57,029 nucleotides of DNA from Alicyclobacillus sp. (GTDB lineage: Bacteria; Bacillota; Bacilli; Alicyclobacillales; Alicyclobacillaceae). Position numbers and translations under genes: made by a program. Location of the stretch: the NCBI GenBank assembly GCA_023511725.1, contig JAIMAY010000016.1:1-57029 (forward strand), written 5' to 3'. Position 1 is the first letter of the stretch; each line of letters opens with the position of its first letter. A model generated the notes under the pieces. That model saw only the letters and a program-made list of their open reading frames with translations. It ran no database searches and was not told where the DNA came from. Below, in pieces: positions 28,244 to 37,632 of the stretch.

Positions 28244-29404
28244 ATGACGAAGCTGGAGTTCAGTCTGCAGAAGGAAGACTGGTCCCTGCACCGGAAGGGT
28301 CAGCAGGACCAGGAGCGGCACCGGGAGAAGGTCAAGCAGGCCATCAAGGAGAATCTGGCGGATCTGATCAGTGAAGAGAGCATCATCATGAGCGATGGGC
28401 GGCAGATCATCAAGATCCCCATCCGCTCGCTCGAGGAGTATCGCATCCGCTACAACTTCAACAAGAGCCGCCAGGTGGGCAGCGGCGACGGGGACACGCG
28501 GGTTGGGGACGTGATCGCCCAAGGTCGTCCCGATGGCCAGGGTCCCGGCCAGGGTGCCGGTGGGGCCGGCGACGCTGCCGGCGTGGACTACACGGAGGCC
28601 GGCGTGACGCTCGAGGATATCGAGGCGGCGCTGTTCGAGGAACTCGAGCTGCCGAATCTGCAGAACAAGGAGCCCGAGCAGGTGGTGGCCACCGACGTCG
28701 AGTTCCGCGACGTGCGCAAGGTGGGTATCAGCAGCAACATCGATAAGAAGCGGACGCTGCTCGAGTCCATCCGCCGCACGCAGCGCACCGGTGCCGACGA
28801 ACTCCGCATCACGCCGGAGGATCTGCGCTACAAAACGTGGGAGGACATTGAGAAGCCGGAGTCGAGCGCCGTCGTGATCGCGATGATGGATACCAGCGGG
28901 TCCATGGGACTGTTCGAGAAGTACTGCGCCAGGACCTTCTTCTTCTGGATGACACGCTTTCTGCGCACCAAGTACGAGACGGTGCAGATCCGGTACATCG
29001 CGCATCATACGGAGGCGCACGAGGTGACGGAGGAGCAGTTTTTCACGAAGGGGGAGAGTGGCGGCACCATCTGCTCGTCAGCGTACGAATACGCGTTGCA
29101 CCTGATTGAAAAGGAGTATCCACCGTCACGGTACAACCTGTATCCGGTGCACTTCTCGGATGGTGACAACCTGACCTCGGACAACGAGAAGTGCGTGAAA
29201 CTGGTGACGCAGCTCTGCGAGATCTCACAGATGTTTGGCTATGCCGAGGTGAACCAGTACAATCGCTCCTCGACGCTGATGACGGCGTATGGCAAGCTCA
29301 AGCATCCGCACTTTCGCACGGTGCTGATCCGTGAGAAGGCCGACATCTACCATGCGCTGCGGACCATCTTCTCGGCCCGCCAGAGCGAGGTGAAGCCGGC
29401 ATGA
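28244..29404 (+). CDS. yhbH: YhbH-type sporulation protein (DUF444, VWA-like)
   Basis: A 386-residue protein of the YhbH/YeaH family. Residues 1-90 are charged, with an [19 protein letters not shown] segment, and a Gly-rich linker lies at about 85-115. The C-terminal half is von Willebrand A-like with the metal-site motif [13 protein letters not shown] (about 212-224) and a later [11 protein letters not shown]. In B. subtilis the gene follows prkA and is under sporulation control. GGGAGGG precedes ATG 28244. The stop overlaps the spoVR start by four bases (ATGA), so the three genes are co-translated. Confidence 0.93.
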   Translation: MTKLEFSLQKEDWSLHRKGQQDQERHREKVKQAIKENLADLISEESIIMSDGRQIIKIPIRSLEEYRIRYNFNKSRQVGSGDGDTRVGDVIAQGRPDGQGPGQGAGGAGDAAGVDYTEAGVTLEDIEAALFEELELPNLQNKEPEQVVATDVEFRDVRKVGISSNIDKKRTLLESIRRTQRTGADELRITPEDLRYKTWEDIEKPESSAVVIAMMDTSGSMGLFEKYCARTFFFWMTRFLRTKYETVQIRYIAHHTEAHEVTEEQFFTKGESGGTICSSAYEYALHLIEKEYPPSRYNLYPVHFSDGDNLTSDNEKCVKLVTQLCEISQMFGYAEVNQYNRSSTLMTAYGKLKHPHFRTVLIREKADIYHALRTIFSARQSEVKPA

Positions 29405-30852
29405 CTCCAACGGAAATGCAGGAACTCGAGTGGAGCATCGAGCAGATGATGCGCATCGCGCGGGACTTCGGACTCGACTTCTATCCGATGCGGTTTGAGG
29501 TGTGCCCGCCGGACATCATCTACACCTTTGGCGCGTACGGCATGCCGACGCGGTTCAGCCATTGGAGCTTCGGCAAGGCGTTTCACCGAATGAAGCTGGA
29601 GTATGATCTCGGCCTCAGCCGCATCTACGAACTGGTGATCAACTCGGACCCGTGCTACGCATTTCTGCTCGATAGCAACACGCTGCTGCAAAACAAGACG
29701 GTGTGCGCGCACGTACTGGGCCACTGCGACTTCTTCAAGAACAACGCCTGGTTCGGCCGCACCTCGCGGGACATGGTGGAGCGGATGGCGGCCAATGCGG
29801 AACGAATCCGCGCCTATGAGCTGGAGCACGGCCGGGACAGGGTCGAGAAGTTGCTGGATGCGGGCATGGCCTACATGGAGCACGTGGATCCCAGCTTGCA
29901 TGGCGAGATCGGCCGCAGAAGGTTGGAAGAGCGCCGGCGTCTGAAGCAGCGGGAGCAGGCGGAGAGCGTGCGCCGGCGGCAACGGCTCCCTTACGAAGAC
30001 CTGTGGGCGCTCGACGAGCCCTCCACCGCACGCGCACCCCAGCCGGACGAGGAACCAAAACGCCCGCAGAAGGTACCGCCGGTGCCCCAGAAGGACGTCA
30101 TGCTGTTCCTCATTGAGCACAGCCCGGTGCTGGAGGAGTGGGAACGCGACATCCTCTCCATTCTGCGCGAGGAGATGCTGTACTTCTGGCCACAGCTGGA
30201 AACGAAGATCATGAATGAAGGCTGGGCGACCTACTGGCATCTGCGCATCATGCGGGAGCTGGATCTGGACGACGCGGAGGCCATCGAGTTTGCGAAGATG
30301 CACGCGGGCGTGGTTCTTCCCTCCCGCACATCGATTAACCCATATCATCTCGGGCTCGCCATCTGGGAGGACATCGAAAAACGGTGGGATAACCCCACCA
30401 AGGAGGAGCGTGAACGCTTCGGGCGCCAGCCGGGTCAGGGCCGAGCAAAGATGTTCGAGGTGCGTGAGACGGAAACCGATATCTCGTTCCTGCGCAACTA
30501 TCTGACCAAGGACCTGGTGGAGAAGCTGGACCTGTATGTCTACCAGAAAGTCGGTAATGAGTGGCGTGTGGTGGAGACCGATTGGGAGAGGGTGAGAGAT
30601 CAGATTTGCGCTTCCCGGGTCAACGGCGGCATCCCGGTGCTCTATGTGGAGGATGGTGACTACAACCGCAATGGCGAACTCTACCTGCGCCATGCCTATG
30701 AGGGGGTGGAACTGGACCTCAAGCATCTTGACAAGTCCCTTCAACACCTCTACCGGCTGTGGGGGAGGGCATGTCACCTGCAGACGGTAGTGGAGGGGCG
30801 AGACGTGCTCTTCACCTGCGATGGTAAGCGGGTGCAAAGGAAATTTCTATAA
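29401..30852 (+). CDS. spoVR: SpoVR-family protein
   Basis: A 483-residue member of the SpoVR/YcgB family, needed for normal spore cortex in B. subtilis. Conserved features include [20 protein letters not shown] at the N-terminus, [13 protein letters not shown] (His-rich motif, about 105), [17 protein letters not shown] (about 271) and the C-terminal [16 protein letters not shown]. The AHV-GHCDFF and EGWA-YWH segments look like a metal site, but the family's biochemistry is not established. Here it is in one operon with prkA and yhbH, as in Proteobacteria, whereas in B. subtilis spoVR is elsewhere in the genome. Confidence 0.95.
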   Translation: MTPTEMQELEWSIEQMMRIARDFGLDFYPMRFEVCPPDIIYTFGAYGMPTRFSHWSFGKAFHRMKLEYDLGLSRIYELVINSDPCYAFLLDSNTLLQNKTVCAHVLGHCDFFKNNAWFGRTSRDMVERMAANAERIRAYELEHGRDRVEKLLDAGMAYMEHVDPSLHGEIGRRRLEERRRLKQREQAESVRRRQRLPYEDLWALDEPSTARAPQPDEEPKRPQKVPPVPQKDVMLFLIEHSPVLEEWERDILSILREEMLYFWPQLETKIMNEGWATYWHLRIMRELDLDDAEAIEFAKMHAGVVLPSRTSINPYHLGLAIWEDIEKRWDNPTKEERERFGRQPGQGRAKMFEVRETETDISFLRNYLTKDLVEKLDLYVYQKVGNEWRVVETDWERVRDQICASRVNGGIPVLYVEDGDYNRNGELYLRHAYEGVELDLKHLDKSLQHLYRLWGRACHLQTVVEGRDVLFTCDGKRVQRKFL

Positions 30853-30936
30853 AGTTGGGTCGTTCCATTGACCTCCCGGCTATGCTACAACTGGAAGCAG
30901 AGATATCGATAGAAAACGTTGGTGGGGGTGGGGGCC

Positions 30937-31902
30937 ATGCGGCTTTCGGCACGGCGAAACGTGTGCGGCCGCGGCATGGCCTCCACTCCATCTGTGTCGC
31001 CAAGGCTTGCGCACCGGGGCCGGGTGGCAGCCATCGTGGCGCTTACTCTCTCGTGGCTGACGCTCGGGCTATTTTCGTCGGGAGGGCCAGTGTTCGGGGC
31101 GCACCGGCGTGGGCCGGTTCGGATTCACCACCTGGCTCGCCACGGTGATCCATACGCTCATGGTACAGTCGACCAAGAAGGTGTGGCCGACGTGCCCCAC
31201 AGTGTTCCCCTCGCACTGGCCACAGATGCCGTCCCTGTGCTCATGTATCACGACATCCGCCCCGACGCGCATGGCCTGTGGACCTTAACGCCTGAGCAGT
31301 TCATGGCAGAGATGGCCTTTCTGCATCACTGCGGCTTCCACACGCTCACCCCACAGGAACTGGAGGCCGCGATGTCGGGCGACGCCGCGCTGCCGCCGCG
31401 CCCCATCCTCCTCACCTTTGATGACGGGTACGAGAGTTTTTATCAGGACGCGTATCCGGTGCTGCGGCGCTACGGCATGCACGCCACCGTATTCGTCATC
31501 ACTGGTTTCGTCGGACGTCCAGGCTACCTTACGAGGGCTCAACTGCAGACCCTCGCCTCTGCGGGTTGGGTGACGCTCGAGTCTCATACGGTGGATCATC
31601 CGCGTCTGGCGCACCTGTCTCCAGAGCGAGTGAACTGGGAAGTCCGGCAGTCGCGCTCGGACCTGGACCTGTGGTCGAACCAACCAGTGATGGCCTTCGC
31701 TTATCCGTACGGAGACTACAACCGGTTCACCGTGCAGGCCGTTGCTGCCGCCGGGTATCAGCTAGCCTTCACAACCCATCCCGGGTACGCTCCTCTGAAC
31801 GGTGATCCTCTGCAACTGCCGCGCCTGGAGGTGTCGGGTGGCATCACCATGCGACAATTTGAGGAAATGCTCGCGCCGTCATGGGCCGGTTCCAGCGGGT
31901 GA
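30937..31902 (+). CDS. Polysaccharide deacetylase (CE4), membrane-anchored or secreted
   Basis: A 321-residue extracellular enzyme with an N-terminal membrane segment (about residues 24-45). The NodB domain begins after VPVLMYHDI (about 110). Motif 1 is LLTFDDGYESF with the catalytic Asp and metal Asp (about 168), motif 2 is SHTVDHPRL with the two metal His (about 217), and motif 3 is AYPYGDYN (about 252). The family removes acetyl groups from peptidoglycan or exopolysaccharide. ATG 30937 is preceded by a G-rich stretch; a TTG six codons earlier is possible. It stands 85 bases after spoVR and may be read through from that operon. Confidence 0.85.
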   Translation: MRLSARRNVCGRGMASTPSVSPRLAHRGRVAAIVALTLSWLTLGLFSSGGPVFGAHRRGPVRIHHLARHGDPYAHGTVDQEGVADVPHSVPLALATDAVPVLMYHDIRPDAHGLWTLTPEQFMAEMAFLHHCGFHTLTPQELEAAMSGDAALPPRPILLTFDDGYESFYQDAYPVLRRYGMHATVFVITGFVGRPGYLTRAQLQTLASAGWVTLESHTVDHPRLAHLSPERVNWEVRQSRSDLDLWSNQPVMAFAYPYGDYNRFTVQAVAAAGYQLAFTTHPGYAPLNGDPLQLPRLEVSGGITMRQFEEMLAPSWAGSSG

Positions 31903-31916
31903 TGCGTTATCCTTCC

Positions 31917-31946
31917 TTGACTCCGATATACCCTATGGGGTATCAT
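31917..31946 (+). promoter_or_regulatory. Promoter with RTAC-N8-GTAT operator before the disulfide oxidoreductase
   Basis: TTGACT (31917-31922) and TATCAT (31941-31946) at 18 bp form a sigma-A promoter. The perfect palindrome ATACCCTATGGGGTAT (31928-31943) overlaps the -10 box. The same layout recurs before cydA and cstR. Form and position fit binding by the CsoR/CstR-family repressor encoded at 56705-56965. Confidence 0.6.
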
Positions 31947-32021
31947 GGCGTCAGCGATGATTGTCGGTTGTGGTGTGCTATCCTACAAGTGGCAACGGTT
32001 TTGACGTGAGGAGGGAATCCC

Positions 32022-32687
32022 ATGCTGCTGACGCAGAGCCAGGTGGATGCCATCCGCCAGCGATTGGCTGGGCTTGAACGGACCGTGGTGATCAAGTTCT
32101 TCGAGGCATCCCTCGGGTGCCCGACCTGCCCCGAGATTCGCCGGCTGCTGGAGCAGGTGGCGGCGTTGTCGGATCAGATCAAACTCGAGGTGCATAACCT
32201 GTACACGGACGAGGCGGAGGCGCAGCGTTACGGCGTGATGCGCGTGCCGACCATCGTCCTCACCGACGAGTCGCGCGCCGATTATGGGATTCGCTTCTAC
32301 GGCGCGCCGTCCGGGTATGAGTTCGCCACGTTCCTGGACGATATTCGGATGATGGCCGCCGCTGATTCAGGCTTGTCCGCGGAGACGAAAGCGCGGCTTG
32401 CCACGCTGACGCAGCCTCTGGACCTCAAGGTGTTCGTGACACCGACATGCCCATACTGCCCGGCAGCCGTACGGCTGGCGCATCAGTTTGCGCTCGAATC
32501 GCCGCAGATCACCGCCAGCATGATTGAGGCCACCGAGTTCCCCGACTGGGCCACGCGCTTCAACGTCTACGGCGTCCCGAAAACGGTGATCAACGATAGT
32601 GAAGCGTACGCGCTGGAAGGCGCGGTTCCCGAGGATGTGCTGTTGGAACAGGTGATGGCGGCGGCAGGGGCTGCATCCGCAGGCTGA
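32022..32687 (+). CDS. Protein disulfide oxidoreductase, tandem thioredoxin fold (PDO type)
   Basis: A 221-residue cytosolic protein made of two thioredoxin/glutaredoxin units, the arrangement of the PDO enzymes of thermophiles. Unit 1 (1-110) has LGCPTC with Cys33/Cys36 and a cis-Pro in RVPTI; unit 2 (120-221) has PTCPYC with Cys144/Cys147 and GVPKT. Such proteins shuffle or reduce intracellular disulfides. ATG 32022 follows GAGGAGGG. The gene stands alone, behind an operator-bearing promoter shared in type with the cyd and cstR operons, which suggests induction by reactive sulfur species. Confidence 0.88.
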   Translation: MLLTQSQVDAIRQRLAGLERTVVIKFFEASLGCPTCPEIRRLLEQVAALSDQIKLEVHNLYTDEAEAQRYGVMRVPTIVLTDESRADYGIRFYGAPSGYEFATFLDDIRMMAAADSGLSAETKARLATLTQPLDLKVFVTPTCPYCPAAVRLAHQFALESPQITASMIEATEFPDWATRFNVYGVPKTVINDSEAYALEGAVPEDVLLEQVMAAAGAASAG

Positions 32688-32704
32688 GCGGTGAGGATTC
32701 CTCT

Positions 32705-32890
32705 TCATCGCTCGTCCCCGCACGCTTGAAGCGCATCTTCGGTGACCCAGATGTCTCTGCGAGGCTCGAGTCTCACCCTGTATGTCCAGCCGAACCGCCA
32801 CGTGTTCTTGACCTCCACCACATAGCCCCGCTCACCCCTGTGATGTCCGCGGAGCACAGATACACGTTGCCCAACCTGATACCGAGGCAC
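32705..32890 (-). CDS. Small KOW/SH3-like protein at the end of the cyd operon
   Basis: A 61-residue protein: VGQRVSVLRGHHRGERGYVVEV followed by YRVRLEPRRDIWVTEDAL has the pattern of a KOW or SH3-like barrel (a G-x-V-G-x-V-x-x turn). GTG 32890 is chosen because GGGAG lies nine bases upstream; an ATG three codons earlier would be too close to it. It begins 23 bases after the cydC stop and is probably co-transcribed. No function is known. Convergent with the disulfide oxidoreductase gene. Confidence 0.6.
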   Translation of the reverse strand: MPRYQVGQRVSVLRGHHRGERGYVVEVKNTWRFGWTYRVRLEPRRDIWVTEDALQACGDER

Positions 32891-32913
32891 ATGCTCCATC
32901 TCCCTTCCACGTG

Positions 32914-34755
32914 TCAGTGCGCCGCCTGCAAGGCCGCAGCCTCCCGATGCAGTTGCCACAGCCGGGCGTAGCGTTCCTCCCTCGCCAACAGCTCTTCATG
33001 CCGTCCCGCCTCCACCACAGCACCATCATGCAGGACCAGGACCCAGTCCATCCGGTCCACATGCGTCAGGCGGTGCGTCACCCAGAGCACCGTCTTGTCA
33101 CGCGCAGCTGCAAAGAACGCTTCGATGAACGCCCGCTCCATTTCCGCGTCGAGCCCGGCGGTCGGTTCATCGCACAGGATCACAGGTGATCCATGCAGGA
33201 TCACCCTCGCCAAGGCCACCCGTTGTCGCTGTCCGCCCGAGAGCCGCATGCCTTGCTCCCCGACGACGGTGTCCAGACCCTCAGGCAGCCCTCGCACGAA
33301 GTCGTCCAATTGGGCGACGCGCAGCGCCTCCCACAGTTCCTCTTCCGTCGCCTCTGGCCGAGCCAACCGCAGATTCTGGCGAAGCGTGTGGTGAAACAGG
33401 TAAGCCTGCTGCGGCACCAGGCTGACCAGCGTCCGAAGGTCGCTCTCTGGCCACTCGCGCACGTCCTGGTTCAGCCACCGCACCTGACCCCGCGCCGCCG
33501 GGAGGAAGCCGAGCAGCACCTGCAGGAGGGTGGATTTGCCCGAGCCCGTTTCGCCGACAATGGCCACCTTCTGTCCTGGCCGTACGTCGAGGCTGATATC
33601 CCGAAGAATCCATGGCTCGTCCGGAGCATACCGGGCGTACAGGTGTCGGATGGACAGCAGGGTAGTATCTGCGGCAGAAGCCCGGGGCTCCGTACCCCGC
33701 GACAGCCCTGTTTCGACCGAGGGTGCCGCAGCAGGGATGAAGCGCGACGACATACCCGTGAACGCTTCGGCCTCTGCCTGGAGGCCGGGCGCCGCGTCTA
33801 TCTGCGTGGGCGTGCAGGCCATCACGCGCTGCGCGGACGTGTACATCTCCTGCCATCCTGCGAAGGCTGGCCCGATGGCCGACCAGCCTTCGAGCGAAGC
33901 CATCGTGGCGAGCGCGATGGCGGCCAGCATCACACCTGGCAACCGTCCGTGCGCGTGGGCGGAGACGGCCGCCAACAGGACGCCTGTCACCGTAGCGAGG
34001 CTGATCACGGTGTTCAAGCCCTCGGCCGCCCCGCGCACCGCGCCGAGGCGCCCGGCGAGCCGCCGTTCCCGCTGACACACCTCGCGGAAGCGCTCCCGTC
34101 GTCCTGGCGCCATCCCGTACGCCAAGGTCTCCTCCAGGCCGCGCAACGCATCGTCGGCGAGGGCCGTGCGCTCCTCGCGCAGCGCCCGCCATTCTTCCTG
34201 GGCGCGGCGCGTGAGGGCATGGGTTGCCATGGGCAACGCTGCACCGGCCAGCACCACGCCCACCATATAGATGAACGCGGCCACGGCGGACACCTGCGCG
34301 AGCCAAGCCCCCATGCCCAGGCTGACGAGGGCGGACGCGGTGGCCGGCAACAGGATCCGGATCAGCATGTCCTGCAACTGCTCCATGTCGGAGAGGATGG
34401 CATCGAGCAGATGGGACGTCCGCATGCCGATGAGCCAGCTCGGATGTCGTTCGATCCCGCGGTACACCCACCCGCGCAGCCGCGCGGCTAGACGCAGTGC
34501 CACATCGTGGGACATCCACCGCTCCAGGTAGCGCGCGACGGCACGGCTGATACCGAAAAAGCGCACGCCAACGATGGGCACCCACAGGAGTAGGATGGTG
34601 GCGGGCTGCAAAGCGGCTGAGGAGATGAGGTCACCCGCCGTGCCCATCATGGCGATGGCCGCGCACAGGGTGGCGGCTGCCAGCGTCACCGCGACGGCGA
34701 CGCGCAGCCGGTGCCCGCCCAGCCAGTGCAGGAGCCAGCGGACCACGGACGTCAT
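32914..34755 (-). CDS. cydC: Thiol reductant ABC exporter subunit CydC
   Basis: One half of the heterodimeric CydDC exporter of cysteine/glutathione-type thiols, required for assembly of cytochrome bd. The protein has 613 aa. A six-helix exporter domain occupies residues 1-310. After an Ala/Pro linker comes the ATPase with Walker A GETGSGKSTLLQ (about 415), signature LSGGQRQRVALARV (about 520) and Walker B VILCDEPTAGLD (about 540). ATG 34755 overlaps the cydD stop (ATGA) with GAGGTGG upstream; the 62-codon extension in the same frame is antisense-free filler of cydD. Co-transcribed with cydA, cydB and cydD. Confidence 0.92.
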   Translation of the reverse strand: MTSVVRWLLHWLGGHRLRVAVAVTLAAATLCAAIAMMGTAGDLISSAALQPATILLLWVPIVGVRFFGISRAVARYLERWMSHDVALRLAARLRGWVYRGIERHPSWLIGMRTSHLLDAILSDMEQLQDMLIRILLPATASALVSLGMGAWLAQVSAVAAFIYMVGVVLAGAALPMATHALTRRAQEEWRALREERTALADDALRGLEETLAYGMAPGRRERFREVCQRERRLAGRLGAVRGAAEGLNTVISLATVTGVLLAAVSAHAHGRLPGVMLAAIALATMASLEGWSAIGPAFAGWQEMYTSAQRVMACTPTQIDAAPGLQAEAEAFTGMSSRFIPAAAPSVETGLSRGTEPRASAADTTLLSIRHLYARYAPDEPWILRDISLDVRPGQKVAIVGETGSGKSTLLQVLLGFLPAARGQVRWLNQDVREWPESDLRTLVSLVPQQAYLFHHTLRQNLRLARPEATEEELWEALRVAQLDDFVRGLPEGLDTVVGEQGMRLSGGQRQRVALARVILHGSPVILCDEPTAGLDAEMERAFIEAFFAAARDKTVLWVTHRLTHVDRMDWVLVLHDGAVVEAGRHEELLAREERYARLWQLHREAAALQAAH

Positions 34756-36494
34756 ACCCGGACCACCTCGTCCCCATGATAGTTGCGATACAGAGACGCA
34801 AAGCGGCCGCCTGCCTCCAGCAGCGTCTTGGGTGAGCCTATTTCTCTCACGAGCCCGTCCTCCAGCACCAGCACTTGGTCCGCCCGCATGGCAAGCCCGA
34901 GGCGGTGTACCACCAGCAGCGCTGTCCTCGAGCGTAGCCAAGGGAGGAGCGTTTCTTCCAGCGCGGCCTCCGTTTCCAGATCCAGGGCGCGCGTGGGTTC
35001 GTCGAGCAGGACCACGGGTGGATTGTGCAGGATCAGGCGGGCCAGGGCGAGGCGCTGTTGCTCGCCACCGCTCAGGCGAATCCGTTCACCGTCCAAAACC
35101 GTGTCGAGCCCAGCCGGCAGGCGCGCTAGCGCCGGGTCGAAGCGAGCCAGGCGCAGTGCGGCGGCCACCTGCTCATCGAGGGCCACCGCGTCGAGGGACA
35201 CATTGTCGCGCAACGTGCCGTGGAACCATGTGGGCTGCTGCGGAAGGTAGCCCAGCTGGTCGCGCCACCAGGCGAGGGATAGCTCGTGCAAGGGTATACC
35301 GTCGATGAGCACCTCGCCCTGTACCGGGCGAAGAAAGCCCAGCAGGATGGCAAGCAGGGTGCTCTTGCCGGTGCCGCTCGGGCCGAGGATGGCGAGGGTT
35401 TGGCCGCGATTGACCCGAAAGCATACGTCCTGCAGCACCGGTGTGGAGGTCCCTGGATACACGGCGGTGACGTGACGGAACTCAATGGTGTAACCGCGGC
35501 GGCTTGGCGGCAGCGTGCGCCCTCCCGATGGCTCGGCCAGGCCAGGCGGCTCCGTCTGCATCACAGCCTCCCATCGCTGCAGCATGGCCACGCCGTCGCG
35601 CGCGGCGTGAAATTGAGATCCGGCCATGCGGATGGGCTGATAGAACTCGGGCGCGAGGAGGAGTAGCACAAAGGCGCGCGCGAATTCCATGTGGCCGCTC
35701 ACCAGGCGCAGGCCGAGCGAGACGGCGACCAGGCCGATGCTGATCATGGAGAACAACTCCATCACGAGCGACGAGAGGAAAGCCAAGGTGAGTACCTTCA
35801 TGGTGGCAGCGCGATACCGCTCCGCCATCTGCTCGACGGTCGTCGCCTGCACATGGCTGCGGCCAAAGCTGCGCAGGGTCTGCAGACCGCGCACCACATC
35901 CAGAAAGTGTCCACTCAGCCGCTCCAGCGCCTGCCACTGCTTGTTCGTGGCCGCCTGTGCCGACATGCCCACCAGCACCATCAGCAGCGCGAGCAGCGGC
36001 ACCGTGATGGCCAGCACAAGGGCTGTCCAGCCGTCCTCCGCAGCTGCGAAGGCGAAGATGGCCAGCGGGGTCAGGACCGCGCTGACGGACTGGGGGAGGT
36101 AGTTGGCGAGGTATGCCTCCATCCGGTCGATCCCGTCCCCCAGCCACGCCAGCCACTCGCCGCTGGGCCGGGATCGGACCGTGACGGGGCCGAGCGCCAG
36201 CAGTTGTTCGAACAGGTCGGAGCGGAGGCGCGCCTGCACCCGCCCGGCGAACTCCGCGGCGGCCCATCGCGCGAAGGCCACCAGACCGCCGCGCAGCAGA
36301 TAGATGCCGGCCAGCACAGTCACGCTCTCGGACACCTGCGCCACGCTGGCATGCGCCAGGAAGGCGCGGTCCACCACGCGCGTCAGCCACCATGCCTGTG
36401 GCAGGACGAGGATGGAGCCCAGGGCGGCACCGAGGCTCGCCAGTGCCAGCCAGACCTGCTCGTGCCGGGTGAGCTTCGGCCATCGCGACGCCAT
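34752..36494 (-). CDS. cydD: Thiol reductant ABC exporter subunit CydD
   Basis: The partner subunit of CydC, 580 aa. A six-helix exporter domain (residues 20-310, with the coupling segment ERLSGHFLDVVRGLQTLRSFG) is followed by an ATPase with Walker A GPSGTGKSTLLA (about 385), signature LSGGEQQRLALARL (about 487) and Walker B VVLLDEPTRALD (about 508). It starts 18 bases after the cydB stop and shares four bases with cydC. Subunit identity follows from gene order cydA-B-D-C, as in other Bacilli. Confidence 0.92.
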   Translation of the reverse strand: MASRWPKLTRHEQVWLALASLGAALGSILVLPQAWWLTRVVDRAFLAHASVAQVSESVTVLAGIYLLRGGLVAFARWAAAEFAGRVQARLRSDLFEQLLALGPVTVRSRPSGEWLAWLGDGIDRMEAYLANYLPQSVSAVLTPLAIFAFAAAEDGWTALVLAITVPLLALLMVLVGMSAQAATNKQWQALERLSGHFLDVVRGLQTLRSFGRSHVQATTVEQMAERYRAATMKVLTLAFLSSLVMELFSMISIGLVAVSLGLRLVSGHMEFARAFVLLLLAPEFYQPIRMAGSQFHAARDGVAMLQRWEAVMQTEPPGLAEPSGGRTLPPSRRGYTIEFRHVTAVYPGTSTPVLQDVCFRVNRGQTLAILGPSGTGKSTLLAILLGFLRPVQGEVLIDGIPLHELSLAWWRDQLGYLPQQPTWFHGTLRDNVSLDAVALDEQVAAALRLARFDPALARLPAGLDTVLDGERIRLSGGEQQRLALARLILHNPPVVLLDEPTRALDLETEAALEETLLPWLRSRTALLVVHRLGLAMRADQVLVLEDGLVREIGSPKTLLEAGGRFASLYRNYHGDEVVRV

Positions 36495-36512
36495 GCCTCA
36501 TCATCCTCGCGT

Positions 36513-37526
36513 TCAGTACTCGAGTCGGTGCTCGGCCGAGATGCGTTTTCGAAAGACCCAATAGCTCCAGCCTTGGTACAGCAGCACGAGGGGCAGCACG
36601 GTCAGCGCGATGATGGTCATCACCTTGAGCGAGTAAGGATTGGAGGCCGCATTGTAAATGGTGAGACTCCACGCCGGATTCAGCGAACTGACCATCACGC
36701 GCGGGTACAGGTCCATGAACACGGTGATGGTCGACAGAATGATGGTCAGACCCGTCATGAAAAACGCCCAGCCGTCGCGTTTGGCTCGGATGAAAAATTG
36801 CACGGAGAACAGGGATAAGCCGGCGAGAATGGGCACAGCGCCAGGATCCACGCCGTGCCGCGTGAACATGTCCGTCTCCAGGTAGCTGAGGACGACGAAC
36901 AGGAAGGTGATGACCGTCGCCCAGGCGCCGACGCCCATGGCGGCGGACCGTGCTCTGCGTTGTAGCACGCCGTCCGTGCGCAGGGAGATGAATAGCGCTC
37001 CGTGCAGAGTGAACAGCAGCGCCACACTGACGCCACCGGCGATGGAGTACAGGCTGATCAGGTTCCAGAAGCTGCCGACAAAGTTCATGTGCGCGTCGAT
37101 GGGCACGCCGCGCATCATGTTGGCGAGGGCCACGCCCCACAGCAGCGGGGGCAACAGGCTGCCCACGAAGATGACACTGTCCCAGAACCTGCGCCATCTC
37201 ACATGTTCCACTTTGCTTCGGAACTCGAATGCCACGCCGCGGCCAATCAGCGCAATCAACAGCAGGAACAGAGCAATGTAGAAGCCGCTGAACAAGGTCG
37301 CATACCAGTTGGGGAAAGCGGCAAACATCGCGCCACCGGCGGTGATGAACCACACCTCGTTGGCGTCCCAGAAAGGACCGATGGTGTTGATGACGACGCG
37401 ACGTTCGTCGTCGGTTCTGGCGATGAACGGCAGCAGAATGCCGACGCCGTAGTCGAATCCTTCGAGGAAGAAAAAGCCGATGAACAGCAGGGCTATCAGC
37501 ATGAACCAGAGGGTGTTCAGCGTCAT
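36513..37526 (-). CDS. cydB: Cytochrome bd quinol oxidase subunit II
   Basis: A 337-residue membrane protein with about eight TM helices. The opening segment LNTLWFMLIALLFIGFFFLEGFDYGVGILLPF is the CydB signature, and NTIGPFWDANEVWFITAGGAMFAAFP is the second conserved block (about 48-73). GGAGGTG lies six bases before ATG 37526, which makes the in-frame GTG nine bases further upstream part of the ribosome-binding site rather than a start. Forms the oxidase with CydA. Confidence 0.95.
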   Translation of the reverse strand: MTLNTLWFMLIALLFIGFFFLEGFDYGVGILLPFIARTDDERRVVINTIGPFWDANEVWFITAGGAMFAAFPNWYATLFSGFYIALFLLLIALIGRGVAFEFRSKVEHVRWRRFWDSVIFVGSLLPPLLWGVALANMMRGVPIDAHMNFVGSFWNLISLYSIAGGVSVALLFTLHGALFISLRTDGVLQRRARSAAMGVGAWATVITFLFVVLSYLETDMFTRHGVDPGAVPILAGLSLFSVQFFIRAKRDGWAFFMTGLTIILSTITVFMDLYPRVMVSSLNPAWSLTIYNAASNPYSLKVMTIIALTVLPLVLLYQGWSYWVFRKRISAEHRLEY

Positions 37527-37632
37527 GACGGGCACCTCCGGGCGAGATGATCCGTACCACGCGACGGCGATCCGCAGGCACCGCGCACGGGCCAGTGAAG
37601 CGGGCCTTGAGCCGGATCACGCGGCGACAACA

